A stretch of DNA of 64,000 nt from positions 62,001-126,000 of the forward strand of contig CANTFG010000085.1 in the NCBI GenBank assembly GCA_947652605.1, in the 5' to 3' direction. Every line of letters starts with the position of its first letter. Position 1 is the stretch's first letter. The stretch is from Elmis aenea. Lineage: Eukaryota; Arthropoda; Insecta; Coleoptera; Elmidae. The notes beneath the pieces are model-generated. The model saw only the letters and a program-made list of their open reading frames with translations. It ran no database searches and was not told the DNA's origin. The translations under genes were made by a program, and so were the position numbers. Positions 33,501 through 45,000 of this stretch are shown piece after piece.

Positions 33501-35184
33501 TTTTAATTTTTCGCGAAAAATGGGAAAAGTACAAAGGCTATAGTCTTTGCACTTTTTTCGACAAAAAAATCGATTTTCTTAAAACTACAGCAAATGGCTT
33601 CAAACTTCTTATACACGTTAGTTACGAGCAAGTTAAGGATTATTAGCCCCTAAATACGATTTTTAATTTTTCGCGAAAAATGGGAAAAGTACAAAGGCTA
33701 TAGTCTGCACTTTTTTCGACAAAAAAATCGATTTTCTTAAAACTACAGCAAATGGCTTCAAACTTCTTATACACGTTAGTTATGAGCGAATTAAGGATTA
33801 TTAGCCCCTAAATACGATTTTTAATTTTTCGCGAAAAATGGGAAAAGTACAAAGGCTATAGTCTTTGCACTTTTTTCGACAAAAAAATCGATTTTCTTAA
33901 AACTACAGCAAATGGCTTCAAACTTCTTAAACAAGTTAGTTATGAGCAATTTAAAGATTATTAGCCCCTAAATACGATTTTTAATTTTTCGTGAAAAATG
34001 GGAAAAGTACAAAGGCTATAGTCTTTGCACTTTTTTCGACAAAAAAATCGATTTTCTTAAAACTATAGCAAATGGCTTCAAACTTCTTAAACACGTTAGT
34101 TACGAGCAAGTTAAGGATTATTAGCCCCTAAATACGATTTTTAATTTTTCGCGAAAAATGGGAAAAGTACAAAGGCTATAGTCTTTGCACTTTTTTCGAC
34201 AAAAAAATCGATTTTCTTAAAACTACAGCAAATGGCTTCAAACTTCTTATACAAGTTAGTTATGAGCGAATTAAGGATTATTAGCCCCTAAATACGATTT
34301 TTAATTTTTCGCGAAAAATGGGAAAAGTACAAAGGCTATAGTCTTTGCACTTTTTTCGACAAAAAAATCGATTTTCTTAAAACTACAGCAAATGGCTTCA
34401 AACTTCTTATACACGTTAGTTACGAGCAAGGTAAGGATTATTAGCCCCTAAATACGATTTTTAATTTTTCGCGAAAAATGGGAAAAGTACAAAGGCTATA
34501 GTCTGCACTTTTTTCGACAAAAAAATCGATTTTCTTAAAACTACAGCAAATGGCTTCAAACTTCTTATACACGTTAGTTATGAGCGAATTAAGGATTATT
34601 AGCCCCTAAATACGATTTTTAATTTTTCGTGAAAAATGGGAAAAGTACAAAGGCTATAGTCTGCACTTTTTTCGACAAAAAAATCGATTTTCTTAAAACT
34701 ATAGCAAATGGCTTCAAACTTCTTAAACACGTTAGTTACGAGCAAGTTAAGGATTATTAGCCCCTAAATACGATTTTTAATTTTTCGCGAAAAATGGGAA
34801 AAGTACAAAGGCTATAGTCTTTGCACTTTTTTCGACAAAAAAATCGATTTTCTTAAAACTACAGCAAATGGCTTCAAACTTCTTATACACGTTAGTTACG
34901 AGCAAGTTAAGGATTATTAGCCCCTAAATACGATTTTTAATTTTTCGTGAAAAATGGGAAAAGTACAAAGGCTTATAGTCTTTGCACTTTTTTCGACAAA
35001 AAAATCGATTTTCTTAAAACTACAGCAAATGGCTTCAAACTTCTTAAACACGTTAGTTATGAGCAATTTAAGGATTATTAGCCCCTAAATACGATTTTTA
35101 ATTTTTCGCGAAAAATGGGAAAAGTACAAAGGCTATAGTCTTTGCACTTTTTTCGAAAAAAAAAATCGATTTTCTTAAAACTAC
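30555..35184. repeat. 160-bp AT-rich satellite array, macro-copy 2 (about 29 units)
   Basis: Same unit and subtypes as 12075-15430, about 1.27 kb (8 units) longer. The first units match copy 1 closely, including the odd first unit with AAGTGCAAGGGCTATATAG. Extra units include the TGGGAGAAG and TTATTATTCCC subtypes (about 33361-33500) that become common in the third array, and one GAGCAAGGTAAGG variant at about 34425. The array ends in the same CTTAAAACTAC junction as copy 1. A one-base difference, nine A then TTCG versus ten A then TCG, lies near 15408 and 35162. Confidence 0.95.
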
Positions 35185-35296
35185 CCTCGGACCCTCTGAC
35201 CCTCGGACCCTCGGACCCTCGGACCCCCGGACCCCCGGACTCTCGGACTCTCGGACTCTCGGACTCTCGGACTCTCGGACTCTTGGACCCTCGGTA
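35185..35296. repeat. 8-bp GGACYCTC minisatellite, macro-copy 2
   Basis: Same length and order of variant units as 15431-15542; I see no difference. Unlike the large arrays on its left, this short array has not changed in unit number between copies. Confidence 0.9.
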
Positions 35297-36194
35297 CAGG
35301 CTCATTCTGCATTTTTAACGTTATTGCAACGGAGATTCTTGTGTCTGCACTCGACCGTCATTGCAACGGAGAATGTGTTAGTATTTTTGCCCTACCGGCG
35401 AATCGTCGTGATCGGCCCGAGGGATACGCGATCGTTGGATCCGACTGCGAACCGCAAAAACATTTATTCGGATGATGAAGCCCGAGCGACTTCCGTACTT
35501 TTACCGTCATTGCAACAAAGATTCATGTGCTTGCACTCGACCGTCATTGCAACGGAGAATGTGTCTAATTTTGCCCGTCATAGCAACGGAGAATGTGGCT
35601 GTAGATTTGACCGTCAATGCAACGGAGAATGGGCCTGCACGTTTACCGGTATTGCAACGGAGATTCTTGTGTCTGCACTCGACCGTCATTGCAACGGAGA
35701 ATGTGTTAGTATTTTTGCCCTACCGGCGAATCGTCGTGATCGGCCCGAGGGATACGCGATCGTTGGATCCGACTGCGAACCGCAAAAACATTTATTCGGA
35801 TGATGAAGCCCGAGCGACTTCCGTACTTTTACCGTCATTGCAACAAAGATTCATGTGCTTGCACTCGACCGTCATTGCAACGGAGAATGTGTCTAATTTT
35901 GCCCGTCATAGCAACGGAGAATGTGGCTGTAGATTTGACCGTCAATGCAACGGAGAATGGGCCTGCACGTTTACCGGTATTGCAACGGAGATTCTTGTGT
36001 CTGCATTCGACCGCCATAGCAACGGAGAATGTGCCTGTACCTTTGACCGTCATTGCAACGGAGAATTGGTCTGCATTTTTAACGTTATTGCAACGGAGAT
36101 TCTTGTGTCTGCACTCGACCGTCATTGCAACGGAGAATGTGTTAGTATTTTTGCCCGTCATTGCGACCGAGAATGTGCTTGTACCTTTGACCGT
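35297..36194. repeat. 328-bp units of the GCAACGGAGA motif, macro-copy 2
   Basis: Two full 328-bp units and a partial third, as at 15543-16440, shifted by 19,754 bp with no difference seen by eye. Open frames across it are repetitive and not called. Confidence 0.85.
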
Positions 36195-36436
36195 CCTGTG
36201 GTATATGAAAGTAGTGGTTGTCAAGCCCGGAGGCTGAAACTGAAGCCCGAAGGCTGATTAACCCTAAGGTTGTTTTTAGAGCAGTGCACAGTGCCTAATA
36301 CTCAAGACAATAATTTACCCGCAGGTATTATATATTGGCGTCACTAAAGCGACGGAGTGTATAGGAGCTGAACTCCTGTGGTATGTAAAGGTATATCAAG
36401 CCCGAAGGCTGTTAACCCGGAGGTTACTTAAGGTAT

Positions 36437-36531
36437 CGGGGTCTCGCCTCGCGACAAGACGAATCCCCGAGCTAAGGGCTGTATCAACAGATGCAGCGTG
36501 GAAACTGCACTACCGAGTTCCACACCCTGCC
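36437..36531 (-). pseudogene. Antisense 28S rRNA 3'-end fragment, copy 2
   Basis: Same as 16683-16777, including the terminal stem-loop at 36437-36469. Confidence 0.65.
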
Positions 36532-36553
36532 AGAACGTAAGTCAGTAGTATTG

Positions 36554-36590
36554 GCGTCACTAATTATATGACGAAGCAATTGGCTACCTT
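36554..36590 (-). pseudogene. Antisense 28S R2-site fragment, copy 2
   Basis: Same as 16800-16836. The R2 target position, between 36582 and 36583, is again free of any insertion. Confidence 0.75.
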
Positions 36591-36716
36591 ATGCTGGAGC
36601 AAGCTCCTGTGGTATATGAAAGTAGTGGTTGTCAAGCCCGGAGGCTGAAACTGAAGCCCGAAGGCTGATTAACCCTAAGGTTGTTTTTAGAGCAACGCAC
36701 AGTGCCTAATATTCGG

Positions 36717-37029
36717 ATGATGTAGCCCGCATTTTGGGGGCCGTCAAGTCGAAACTTGGCGGACACCCGCGGGCACGTTGTGGTGTTAACAAAAATTGTC
36801 GTATGCTTTCGAAAACGCCAAGGAGAGACTGGACTCCGCCGAACGATCGGGAATTTTCGTCGCCTCGCAATATGCGAAACACGCACTTATTCCGCTGTGA
36901 CGCGGGAAAAATCCGTAATCGAAACGGAGACGGTCGCTCCAGGTACCGCGGTACTATAGACAACTTTACGGCCTAACATGCGCTCAGTCGTCCGCGGACG
37001 ACGAACGAATTTTTCGCCGGGTCGCCGCG
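36717..37029. other. Non-tandem GC-richer segment, copy 2
   Basis: Copy of 16963-17275 with both palindromes (36943-36954 and 36987-37002). No gene recognised. Confidence 0.6.
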
Positions 37030-39078
37030 GTGAGGTGTTCATGTGTCTACATCTACCGCCGAACCGTCGTGATCGGCCCGAGGGATACGCGATCGTTGGA
37101 TCCGACTGCGAACCGCAAAAACATTTATTCGGATGATGAAGCCCGAGCGACTTCCGTACTTTTACCGTCATTGCAACGGAGATTCATGTGCTTGCACTCG
37201 ACCGTCATTGCAACGGAGAATGTGTTAGTGGTATTCATGTGTCCGCACCTACCGGCAATCCGTCGTGATCGGCCCAAGGGATACGCGATCGTTGGATCCG
37301 ACTGCAAACCGCAAAAACATTTATTCGGATGATGACGCCCGAGCGACCTCGGTATTTTAAAGGAACTTTTTCGGACGGCCGTGGATGATTACCAAAGAGT
37401 TCTCAAATTTTGCTTCTTAGACGTAGTCGGATGATGCGCTCTATTCTTTTAGCTACATGTCGAACACCGGATAAAAATTTTCTCACCGCAATTAACGGAG
37501 TTATGAATATTTTTGTAGACCGAGATGTTTTTATCGCCGGGTCGCCGAGACGTTGTGGTATTCATGTGTCCGCACCTACCGGCGATTCGTCGTGATCGGC
37601 CCGAGGGATACGCGATCGTTGGATCCGACTGCGAACCGCAAAAACATTTATTCGGATGATGAAGCCCGAGCGACTTCCGTACTTTTACCGTCATTGCAAC
37701 GGAGATTCATGTGCTTGCACTCGACCGTCATTGCAACGGAGAATGTGTTAGTGGTATTCATGTGTCCGCACCTACCGGCAATCCGTCGTGATCGGCCCGA
37801 GGGATACGCGATCGTTGGATCCGACTGCAAACCGCAAAAACATTTATTCGGATGATGACGCCCGAGCGACCTCGGTATTTTAAAGGAACTTTTTCGGACG
37901 GCCGTGGATGATTACCAAAGAGTTCTCAAATTTTGCTTCTTAGACGTAGTCGGATGCGCTATTCTTTTAGCTACATGTCGAACACCGGATAAAAATTTTC
38001 TCACCGCAATTAACGGAGTTATGAATATTTTTGTAGACCGAGATGTTTTTATCGCCGGGTCGCCGAGACGTTGTGGTATTCATGTGTCCGCACCTACCGG
38101 CGATTCGTCGTGATCGGCCCGAGGGATACGCGATCGTTGGATCCGACTGCGAACCGCAAAAACATTTATTCGGATGATGACGCCCGAGCGACCTCGGTAT
38201 TTTAAAGGAACTTTTTCGGACGGCCGTGGATGATTACCAAAGAGTTCTCAAATTTTGCTTCTTAGACGTAGTCGGATGCGCTATTCTTTTAGCTACATGT
38301 CGAACACCAGATAAAAATTTTCTCACCGCAATTAACGGAGTTATGAATATTTTTGTAGACCGAGATGTTTTTATCGCCGGGTCGCCGAGACGTTGTGGTA
38401 TTCATGTGTCCGCACCTACCGGCGATTCGTCGTGATCGGTCCGAGGAATACGCGATCGTTGGATCCGACTGCGAACCGCAAAAACATTTATTCGGATGAT
38501 GACGCCCGAGCGACCTCGGTATTTTAAAGGAACTTTTTCGGACGGCCGTGGATGATTACCAAAAAGTTCTCAAATTTTGCTTCTTAGACGTAGTCGGATG
38601 CGCTATTCTTTTAGCTACATGTCGAACACCGGATAAAAATTTTCTCACCGCAATTAACGGAGTTATGAATATTTTTGTAGACCGAGATGTTTTTATCGCC
38701 GGGCCGCCGAGACGTTGTGGTATTCATGTGTCCGCACCTACCGGCGATTCGTCGTGATCGGCCCGAGGGATACGCGATCGTTGGATCCGACTGCGAACCG
38801 CAAAAACATTTATTCGGATGATGAAGCCCGAGCGACTTCCGTACTTTTACCGTCATTGCAACGGAGATTCATGTGCTTGCACTCGACCGTCATTGCAACG
38901 GAGAATGTGTTAGTGGTATTCATGTGTCCGCACCTACCGGCAATTCGTCGTGATCGGCCCAAGGGATACGCGATCGTTGGATCCGACTGCAAACCGCAAA
39001 AACATTTATTCGGATGATGACGCCCGAGCGACCTCGGTATTTTAAAGGAACTTTTTCGGACGGCCGTGGTTGATTACC
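37030..39078. repeat. L/S subrepeat block, macro-copy 3
   Basis: Anchors at 37071, 37267, 37594, 37790, 38112, 38434, 38756 and 38952 give S-L-S-L-L-L-S, as in copy 2. The first L unit is 327 bp: it has the CTCT insertion of copy 2 plus a further GAT/ATG triplet (CGGATGATGCGCTC). This is one of very few differences from copy 2 in non-array sequence and suggests step-wise change at one spot. The block again ends at GATTACC. Confidence 0.9.
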
Positions 39079-42000
39079 TTCATCTCCTTCATCTCCTCCT
39101 TCATCTCCTCCATCATCTCCTCCTTCATCTCCTCCTTCATCTCCTCCTTCATCTGCTCCTTCATCTGCTCCTTCATCTGCTCCTTCATATCCTCCTTCAT
39201 CTACTTCATCTCCTCCTTCATCTCCTCCTTCATCTCCTCCTTCATCTCCTCCTTCATCTCCTCCTTCATCTCCTCCTTCATCTCCTCCTTCATCTCCTTC
39301 TTCATCTCCTCCTTCATCTCCTCCTTCATCTCCTGCTTCATCTCCTCCTTCATCTCCTCCTTCATCTCCTCCTTCGTCTCCTCCTTCATCTCCTCCTTCA
39401 TCTCCTCCTTCATCTCCTCCTTCACCTTCTCCTTCATCTCCTACTTCATCTCCTCCTTCATCTCCTCCTTCATCTCCTCCTTCATCTCCTACTTCATCTC
39501 CTCCTTCATCTCCTCCTTCATCTCCTTCTTCATCTCCTCCTTCATCTCCTCCTTCATCTCCTCCTTCATCTCCTCCTTCATCTCCTCCTTCATCTCCATC
39601 TCCTCCTTCATCTCCTCCTTCATCTCTTCCTTCATCTCCTCCTTCATCTCCTCCTTCATCTCCTCCTTCATCTGCTCCTTCATCTGCTCCTTCATCTGCT
39701 CCTTCATATCCTCCTTCATCTACTTCATCTCCTCCTTCATCTCCTCCTTCATCTCCTCCTTCATCTCCTCCTTCATCTCCTCCTTCTTCTCCTCCTTCAT
39801 CTCCTCCTTCATCTCCTCCTTCATCTCCTCCTTCATCTCCTCCTTCATCTCCTCCTTCATCTCCTCCTTCATCTCCTCCTTAATCTCCTCCTTCATCTCC
39901 TCCTTTATCTCCTCCTTCATCTCCTCCTTCATCTCCTCCTTCATCTCTTCCTTCATCTCCTCCTTCATCTCCTCCTTCATCTCCTGCTTCTTCTCCTGCT
40001 TTATCTCCTGCTTCATCTCCTGCTTTATCTCCTGCTTCATCTCCTCCTTCATCTCCTCCTTCATCTCCTCCTTCATCTCCTCCTTCATCTCCTCCTTCAT
40101 CTCCTCCTTCATCTCTTCCATCTCCTCCTTCATCTCCTCCTTCATCTCCTCCTTCATCTCCTCCTTCATCTCCTCCTTTATCTCTTCCTTCATCTCCTCC
40201 TTCATCTCCTCCTTCATCTCCTCCTTCATCTCCTCCTTCATCTCCTCCTCCATCTCCTCCTTCATCTCCTCCTTCATCTCCTTCATCTCCTCCTTCTTCT
40301 CCTCCTTCATCTCCTCCTTTATCTCCTCCTTCATCTCCTCCATCTCCTCCATCTCCTCCTTGATCTCCTCCTTCATCTCCTTCTTCATCTCTTCTTTCAT
40401 CTCCTCCTTGATCATCTCCTTCATCTCCTCCTTGATCATCTCCTTCATCTCCTCCTTCATCTCCTCCTTCATCTCCTCCTTCATCTCCTCCTTCATCTCC
40501 TCCTTCATCTTCTCCTTCATCTCCTCCTTTATCTCTTCGTTCATCTCCTCCTTCATCTCCTGCTTCTTCTCCTCCTTCATCTCCTCCTTTATCTCTTCGT
40601 TCATCTCCTCCTTCATCTCCTCCTTCATCTCCTCCTTCATCTCCTCCTTCATCCCCTCCTTCATCTCCTCCTTCATCTCCTCCTTAATCTCCTCCTTCAT
40701 CTCCTCCTTAATCTCCTCCTTCATCTCCTCCTTCATCTCCTCCTTCATCTCTTCGTTCATCTCCTCCTTCATCTCCTCCTTCATCTTCTCCTTCATCTCC
40801 TCCTTTATCTCTTCGTTCATCTCCTCCTTCATCTCCTCCTTCATCTCCTCCTTCATCTCCTCCTTCATCCCCTCCTTCATCTCCTCCTTCATCTCCTCCT
40901 TAATCTCCTCCTTCATCTCCTCCTTAATCTCCTCCTTCATCTCCTCCTTCATCTCCTCCTTCATCTCTTCCTTCATCTCCTCCTTCATCTCCTTCATCTC
41001 CTGCTTCTTCTCCTGCTTTATCTCCTGCTTCATCTCCTGCTTTATCTCCTGCTTCATCTCCTCCTTCATCTCCTCCTTCATCTCTTCCTTCATCTCCTCC
41101 TTCATCTACTCCTTCATCTCCTCCTTCATCTCCTCCTTCATCTCCTCCTTCATCTCCTCCTTCATCTCCTCCTTCATCTCCTCCTTCATCTCCTCCTTCA
41201 TCTTCTCCTTCATCTCCTCCGTCATCTCCTCCATCATCTCCTCCTTTATCTCCATCTCCTAATTCATCTCCTCCTTCATCTCCTCCTTCATCTCCTCCTT
41301 CATCTCCTCCTTCATCTCCTCCTTCATCTCCTCCTTCATCTCCTCCTTCATCTCCTCCTTCATCTCCTCCTTCATCTCCTCCTTCATCTCCTCCTTCATC
41401 TCCTCCTTCATCTCCTCCTTCATCTCCTCCTTCATCTCCTTCTTCATCTCCTTCTTCATCTCCTCCTTCTTCTCCTGCTTCATCTCCTCCTTCATCTTCT
41501 CCTTCATCTCCTCCGTCATCTCCTCCATCATCTCCTCCTTCATCTCCATCTCCTCCATCATCTCCTCTTTCATCTCCTCCTTCATCTCCTCCTTCATCTC
41601 CTCCTTCATCTCCTCCTTCATCTCCTCCTTCATCTCCTCCTTCATCTCCTCCTTCATCTCCTTCTTCATCTTCTCCTTCATCTCCTCCGTCATCTCCTCC
41701 ATCATCTCCTCCTTCATCTCCATCTCCTAATTCATCTCCTCCTTCATCTCCTCCTTCATCTCCTCCTTCATCTCCTCCTTCATCTCCTCCTTCATCTCCT
41801 CCTTCATCTCCTCCTTCATCTCCTCCTTCATCTCCTCCTTCATCTCCTCCTTCATCTCCTCCTTCATCTCCTCCTTCATCTCCTCCTTCATCTCCTCCTT
41901 CATCTCCTCCTTCATCTCCTCCTTCATCTCCTCCTTCATCTCCTCCTTAATCTCCTCCTTCATCTCCTCCTTAATCTCCTCCTTAATCTCCTCCTTCATC

Positions 42001-45000
42001 TCCTCCTTCATCTCCTCCTTCATCTCTTCCTTCATCTCCTCCTTCATCTCCTTCATCTCCTGCTTCTTCTCCTGCTTTATCTCCTGCTTCATCTCCTGCT
42101 TTATCTCCTGCTTCATCTCCTCCTTCATCTCCTCCTTCATCTCTTCCTTCATCTCCTCCTTCATCTACTCCTTCATCTCCTCCTTCATCTCCTCCTTCAT
42201 CTCCTCCTTCATCTCCTCCTTCATCTCCTCCTTCATCTCCTTCTTCATCTCCTCCTTCATCGCCTCCTTCATCTCCTCCGTCATCTCCTCCATCATCTCC
42301 TCCTTCATCTCCATCTCCTCCATCATCTCCTCTTTCATCTCCTCCTTCATCTCCTCCTTCATCTCCTCCTTCATCTCCTCCTTCATCTCCTCCTTCATCT
42401 CCTCCTTCATCTCCTCCTTCATCTTCTCCTTCATCTCCTCCGTCATCTCCTCCATCATCTCCTCCTTCATCTCCATCTCCTAATTCATCTCCTCCTTCAT
42501 CTCCTCCTTCATCTCCTCCTTCATCTCCTCCTTCATCTCCTCCTTCATCTCCTCCTTCATCTCCTCCTTCATCTCCTCCTTCATCTCCTCCTTCATCTCC
42601 TCCTTCATCTCCTCCTTAATCTCCTCCTTCATCTCCTCCTTCATCTCCTCCTTCATCTCTTCCTTCATCTCCTCCATCATCTCCTCCTTCATCTCCATCT
42701 CCTCCATCATCTCCTCTTTCATCTCCTCCTTCATCTCCTCCTTCATCTCCTCCTTCATCTCCTCCTTTATCTCCTCCTTCATCTCCTCCTTCATCTTCTC
42801 CTTCATCTCCTCCGTCATCTCCTCCATCATCTCCTCCTTCATCTCCATCTCCTAATTCATCTCCTCCTTCATCTCCTCCTTCATCTCCTCCTTCATCTCC
42901 TCCTTCATCTCCTCCTTAATCTCCTCCTTCATCTCCTCCTTAATCTCCTCCTTCATCTCCTCCTTCATCTCCTCCTTCATCTCTTCCTTCATCTCCTCCT
43001 TCATCTCCTTCATCTCCTGCTTCTTCTCCTGCTTTATCTCCTGCTTCATCTCCTGCTTTATCTCCTGCTTCATCTCCTCCTTCATCTCCTCCTTCATCTC
43101 TTCCTTCATCTCCTCCTTCATCTACTCCTTCATCTCCTCCTTCATCTCCTCCTTCATCTCCTCCTTCATCTCCTCCTTCATCTCCTCCTTCATCTCCTTC
43201 TTCATCTCCTCCTTCATCGCCTCCTTCATCTCCTGCTTCATCTCCTCCTTCATCTCCTCCTTCATCTCCTCCTTCACCTCCTCCTTCATCTCCTACTTCA
43301 TCTCCTCCTTCATCTCCTCCTTCATCTCCTCCTTCATCTCCTACTTCATCTCCTCCTTCATCTCCTCCTTCATCTCCTCCTTCATCTCCTCCTTCATCTC
43401 CTCCTTCATCTCCTCCTTCATCTCCTCCTTGATCTCCTCCTTCATCTCCTCCTTCATCTCCTCCTTCATCTCCTCCTTCATCTCCTCCTTCATCTCCTCC
43501 ATCATCTCCTCCTTCATCTCCATCTCCTCCATCATCTCCTCTTTCATCTCCTCCTTCATCTCCTCCTTCATCTCCTCCTTCATCTCCTCCTTCATCTCCT
43601 CCTTTATCTCCTCCTTCATCTCCTCCTTCATCTTCTCCTTCATCTCCTCCGTCATCTCCTCCATCATCTCCTCCTTTATCTCCATCTCCTAATTCATCTC
43701 CTCCTTCATCTCCTCCTTCATCTCCTCCTTCATCTCCTCCTTCATCTCCTCCTTCATCTCCTCCTTCATCTCCTCCTTCATCTCCTCCTTCATCTCCTCC
43801 TTCATCTCCTCCTTCATCTCCTCCTTCATCTCCTCCTTCATCTCCTCCTTCATCTCCTCCTTCATCTCCTCCTTCATCTCCTCCTTCATCTCCTTCTTCA
43901 TCTCCTCCTTCTTCTCCTGCTTCATCTCCTCCTTCATCTTCTCCTTCATCTCCTCCGTCATCTCCTCCATCATCTCCTCCTTCATCTCCATCTCCTCCAT
44001 CATCTCCTCTTTCATCTCCTCCTTCATCTCCTCCTTCATCTCCTCCTTCATCTCCTCCTTCATCTCCTCCTTCATCTCCTCCTTCATCTCCTCCTTCATC
44101 TTCTCCTTCATCTCCTCCGTCATCTCCTCCATCATCTCCTCCTTCATCTCCATCTCCTAATTCATCTCCTCCTTCATCTCCTCCTTCATCTCCTCCTTCA
44201 TCTCCTCCTTCATCTCCTCCTTCATCTCCTCCTTCATCTCCTCCTTCATCTCCTCCTTCATCTCCTCCTTCATCTCCTCCTTCATCTCCTCCTTCATCTC
44301 CTCCTTCATCTCCTCCTTCATCTCCTCCTTCATCTCCTCCTTAATCTCCTCCTTCATCTCCTCCTTAATCTCCTCCTTCATCTCCTCCTTCATCTCCTCC
44401 TTCATCTCTTCCTTCATCTCCTCCTTCATCTCCTTCATCTCCTGCTTCTTCTCCTGCTTTATCTCCTGCTTCATCTCCTGCTTTATCTCCTGCTTCATCT
44501 CCTCCTTCATCTCCTCCTTCATCTCTTCCTTCATCTCCTCCTTCATCTACTCCTTCATCTCCTCCTTCATCTCCTCCTTCATCTCCTCCTTCATCTCCTC
44601 CTTCATCTCCTCCTTCATCTCCTCCTTCATCTCCTTCTTCATCTCCTCCTTCATCGCCTCCTTCATCTCCTGCTTCATCTCCTCCTTCATCTCCTCCTTC
44701 ATCTCCTCCTTCACCTCCTCCTTCATCTCCTACTTCATCTCCTCCTTCATCTCCTCCTTCATCTCCTCCTTCATCTCCTCCTTCATCTCCTCCTTCATCT
44801 CCTCCTTCATCTCCTCCTTCATCTCCTCCTTCATCTCCTTCTTCATCTCCTCCTTCTTCTCCTGCTTCATCTCCTCCTTCATCTTCTCCTTCATCTTCTC
44901 CGTCATCTCCTCCATCATCTCCTCCTTCATCTCCATCTCCTCCATCATCTCCTCTTTCATCTCCTCCTTTATCTCCTCCTTCATCTCCTCCTTCATCTCC

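Larger units (their letters stand above)
36195..36716 (-). other. 522-bp cassette with 28S-like pieces and mini-hairpins, copy 2
   Basis: Copy of 16441-16962 at an offset of 19,754 bp. The ~111-bp direct repeats are 36195-36305 and 36606-36716. Minus-strand mini-hairpins are at 36224-36235, 36244-36255, 36260-36271, 36399-36410, 36414-36425, 36635-36646, 36655-36666 and 36671-36682. All stems and loops are unchanged, which reflects recent duplication and is not independent evidence of selection. Confidence 0.7.
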
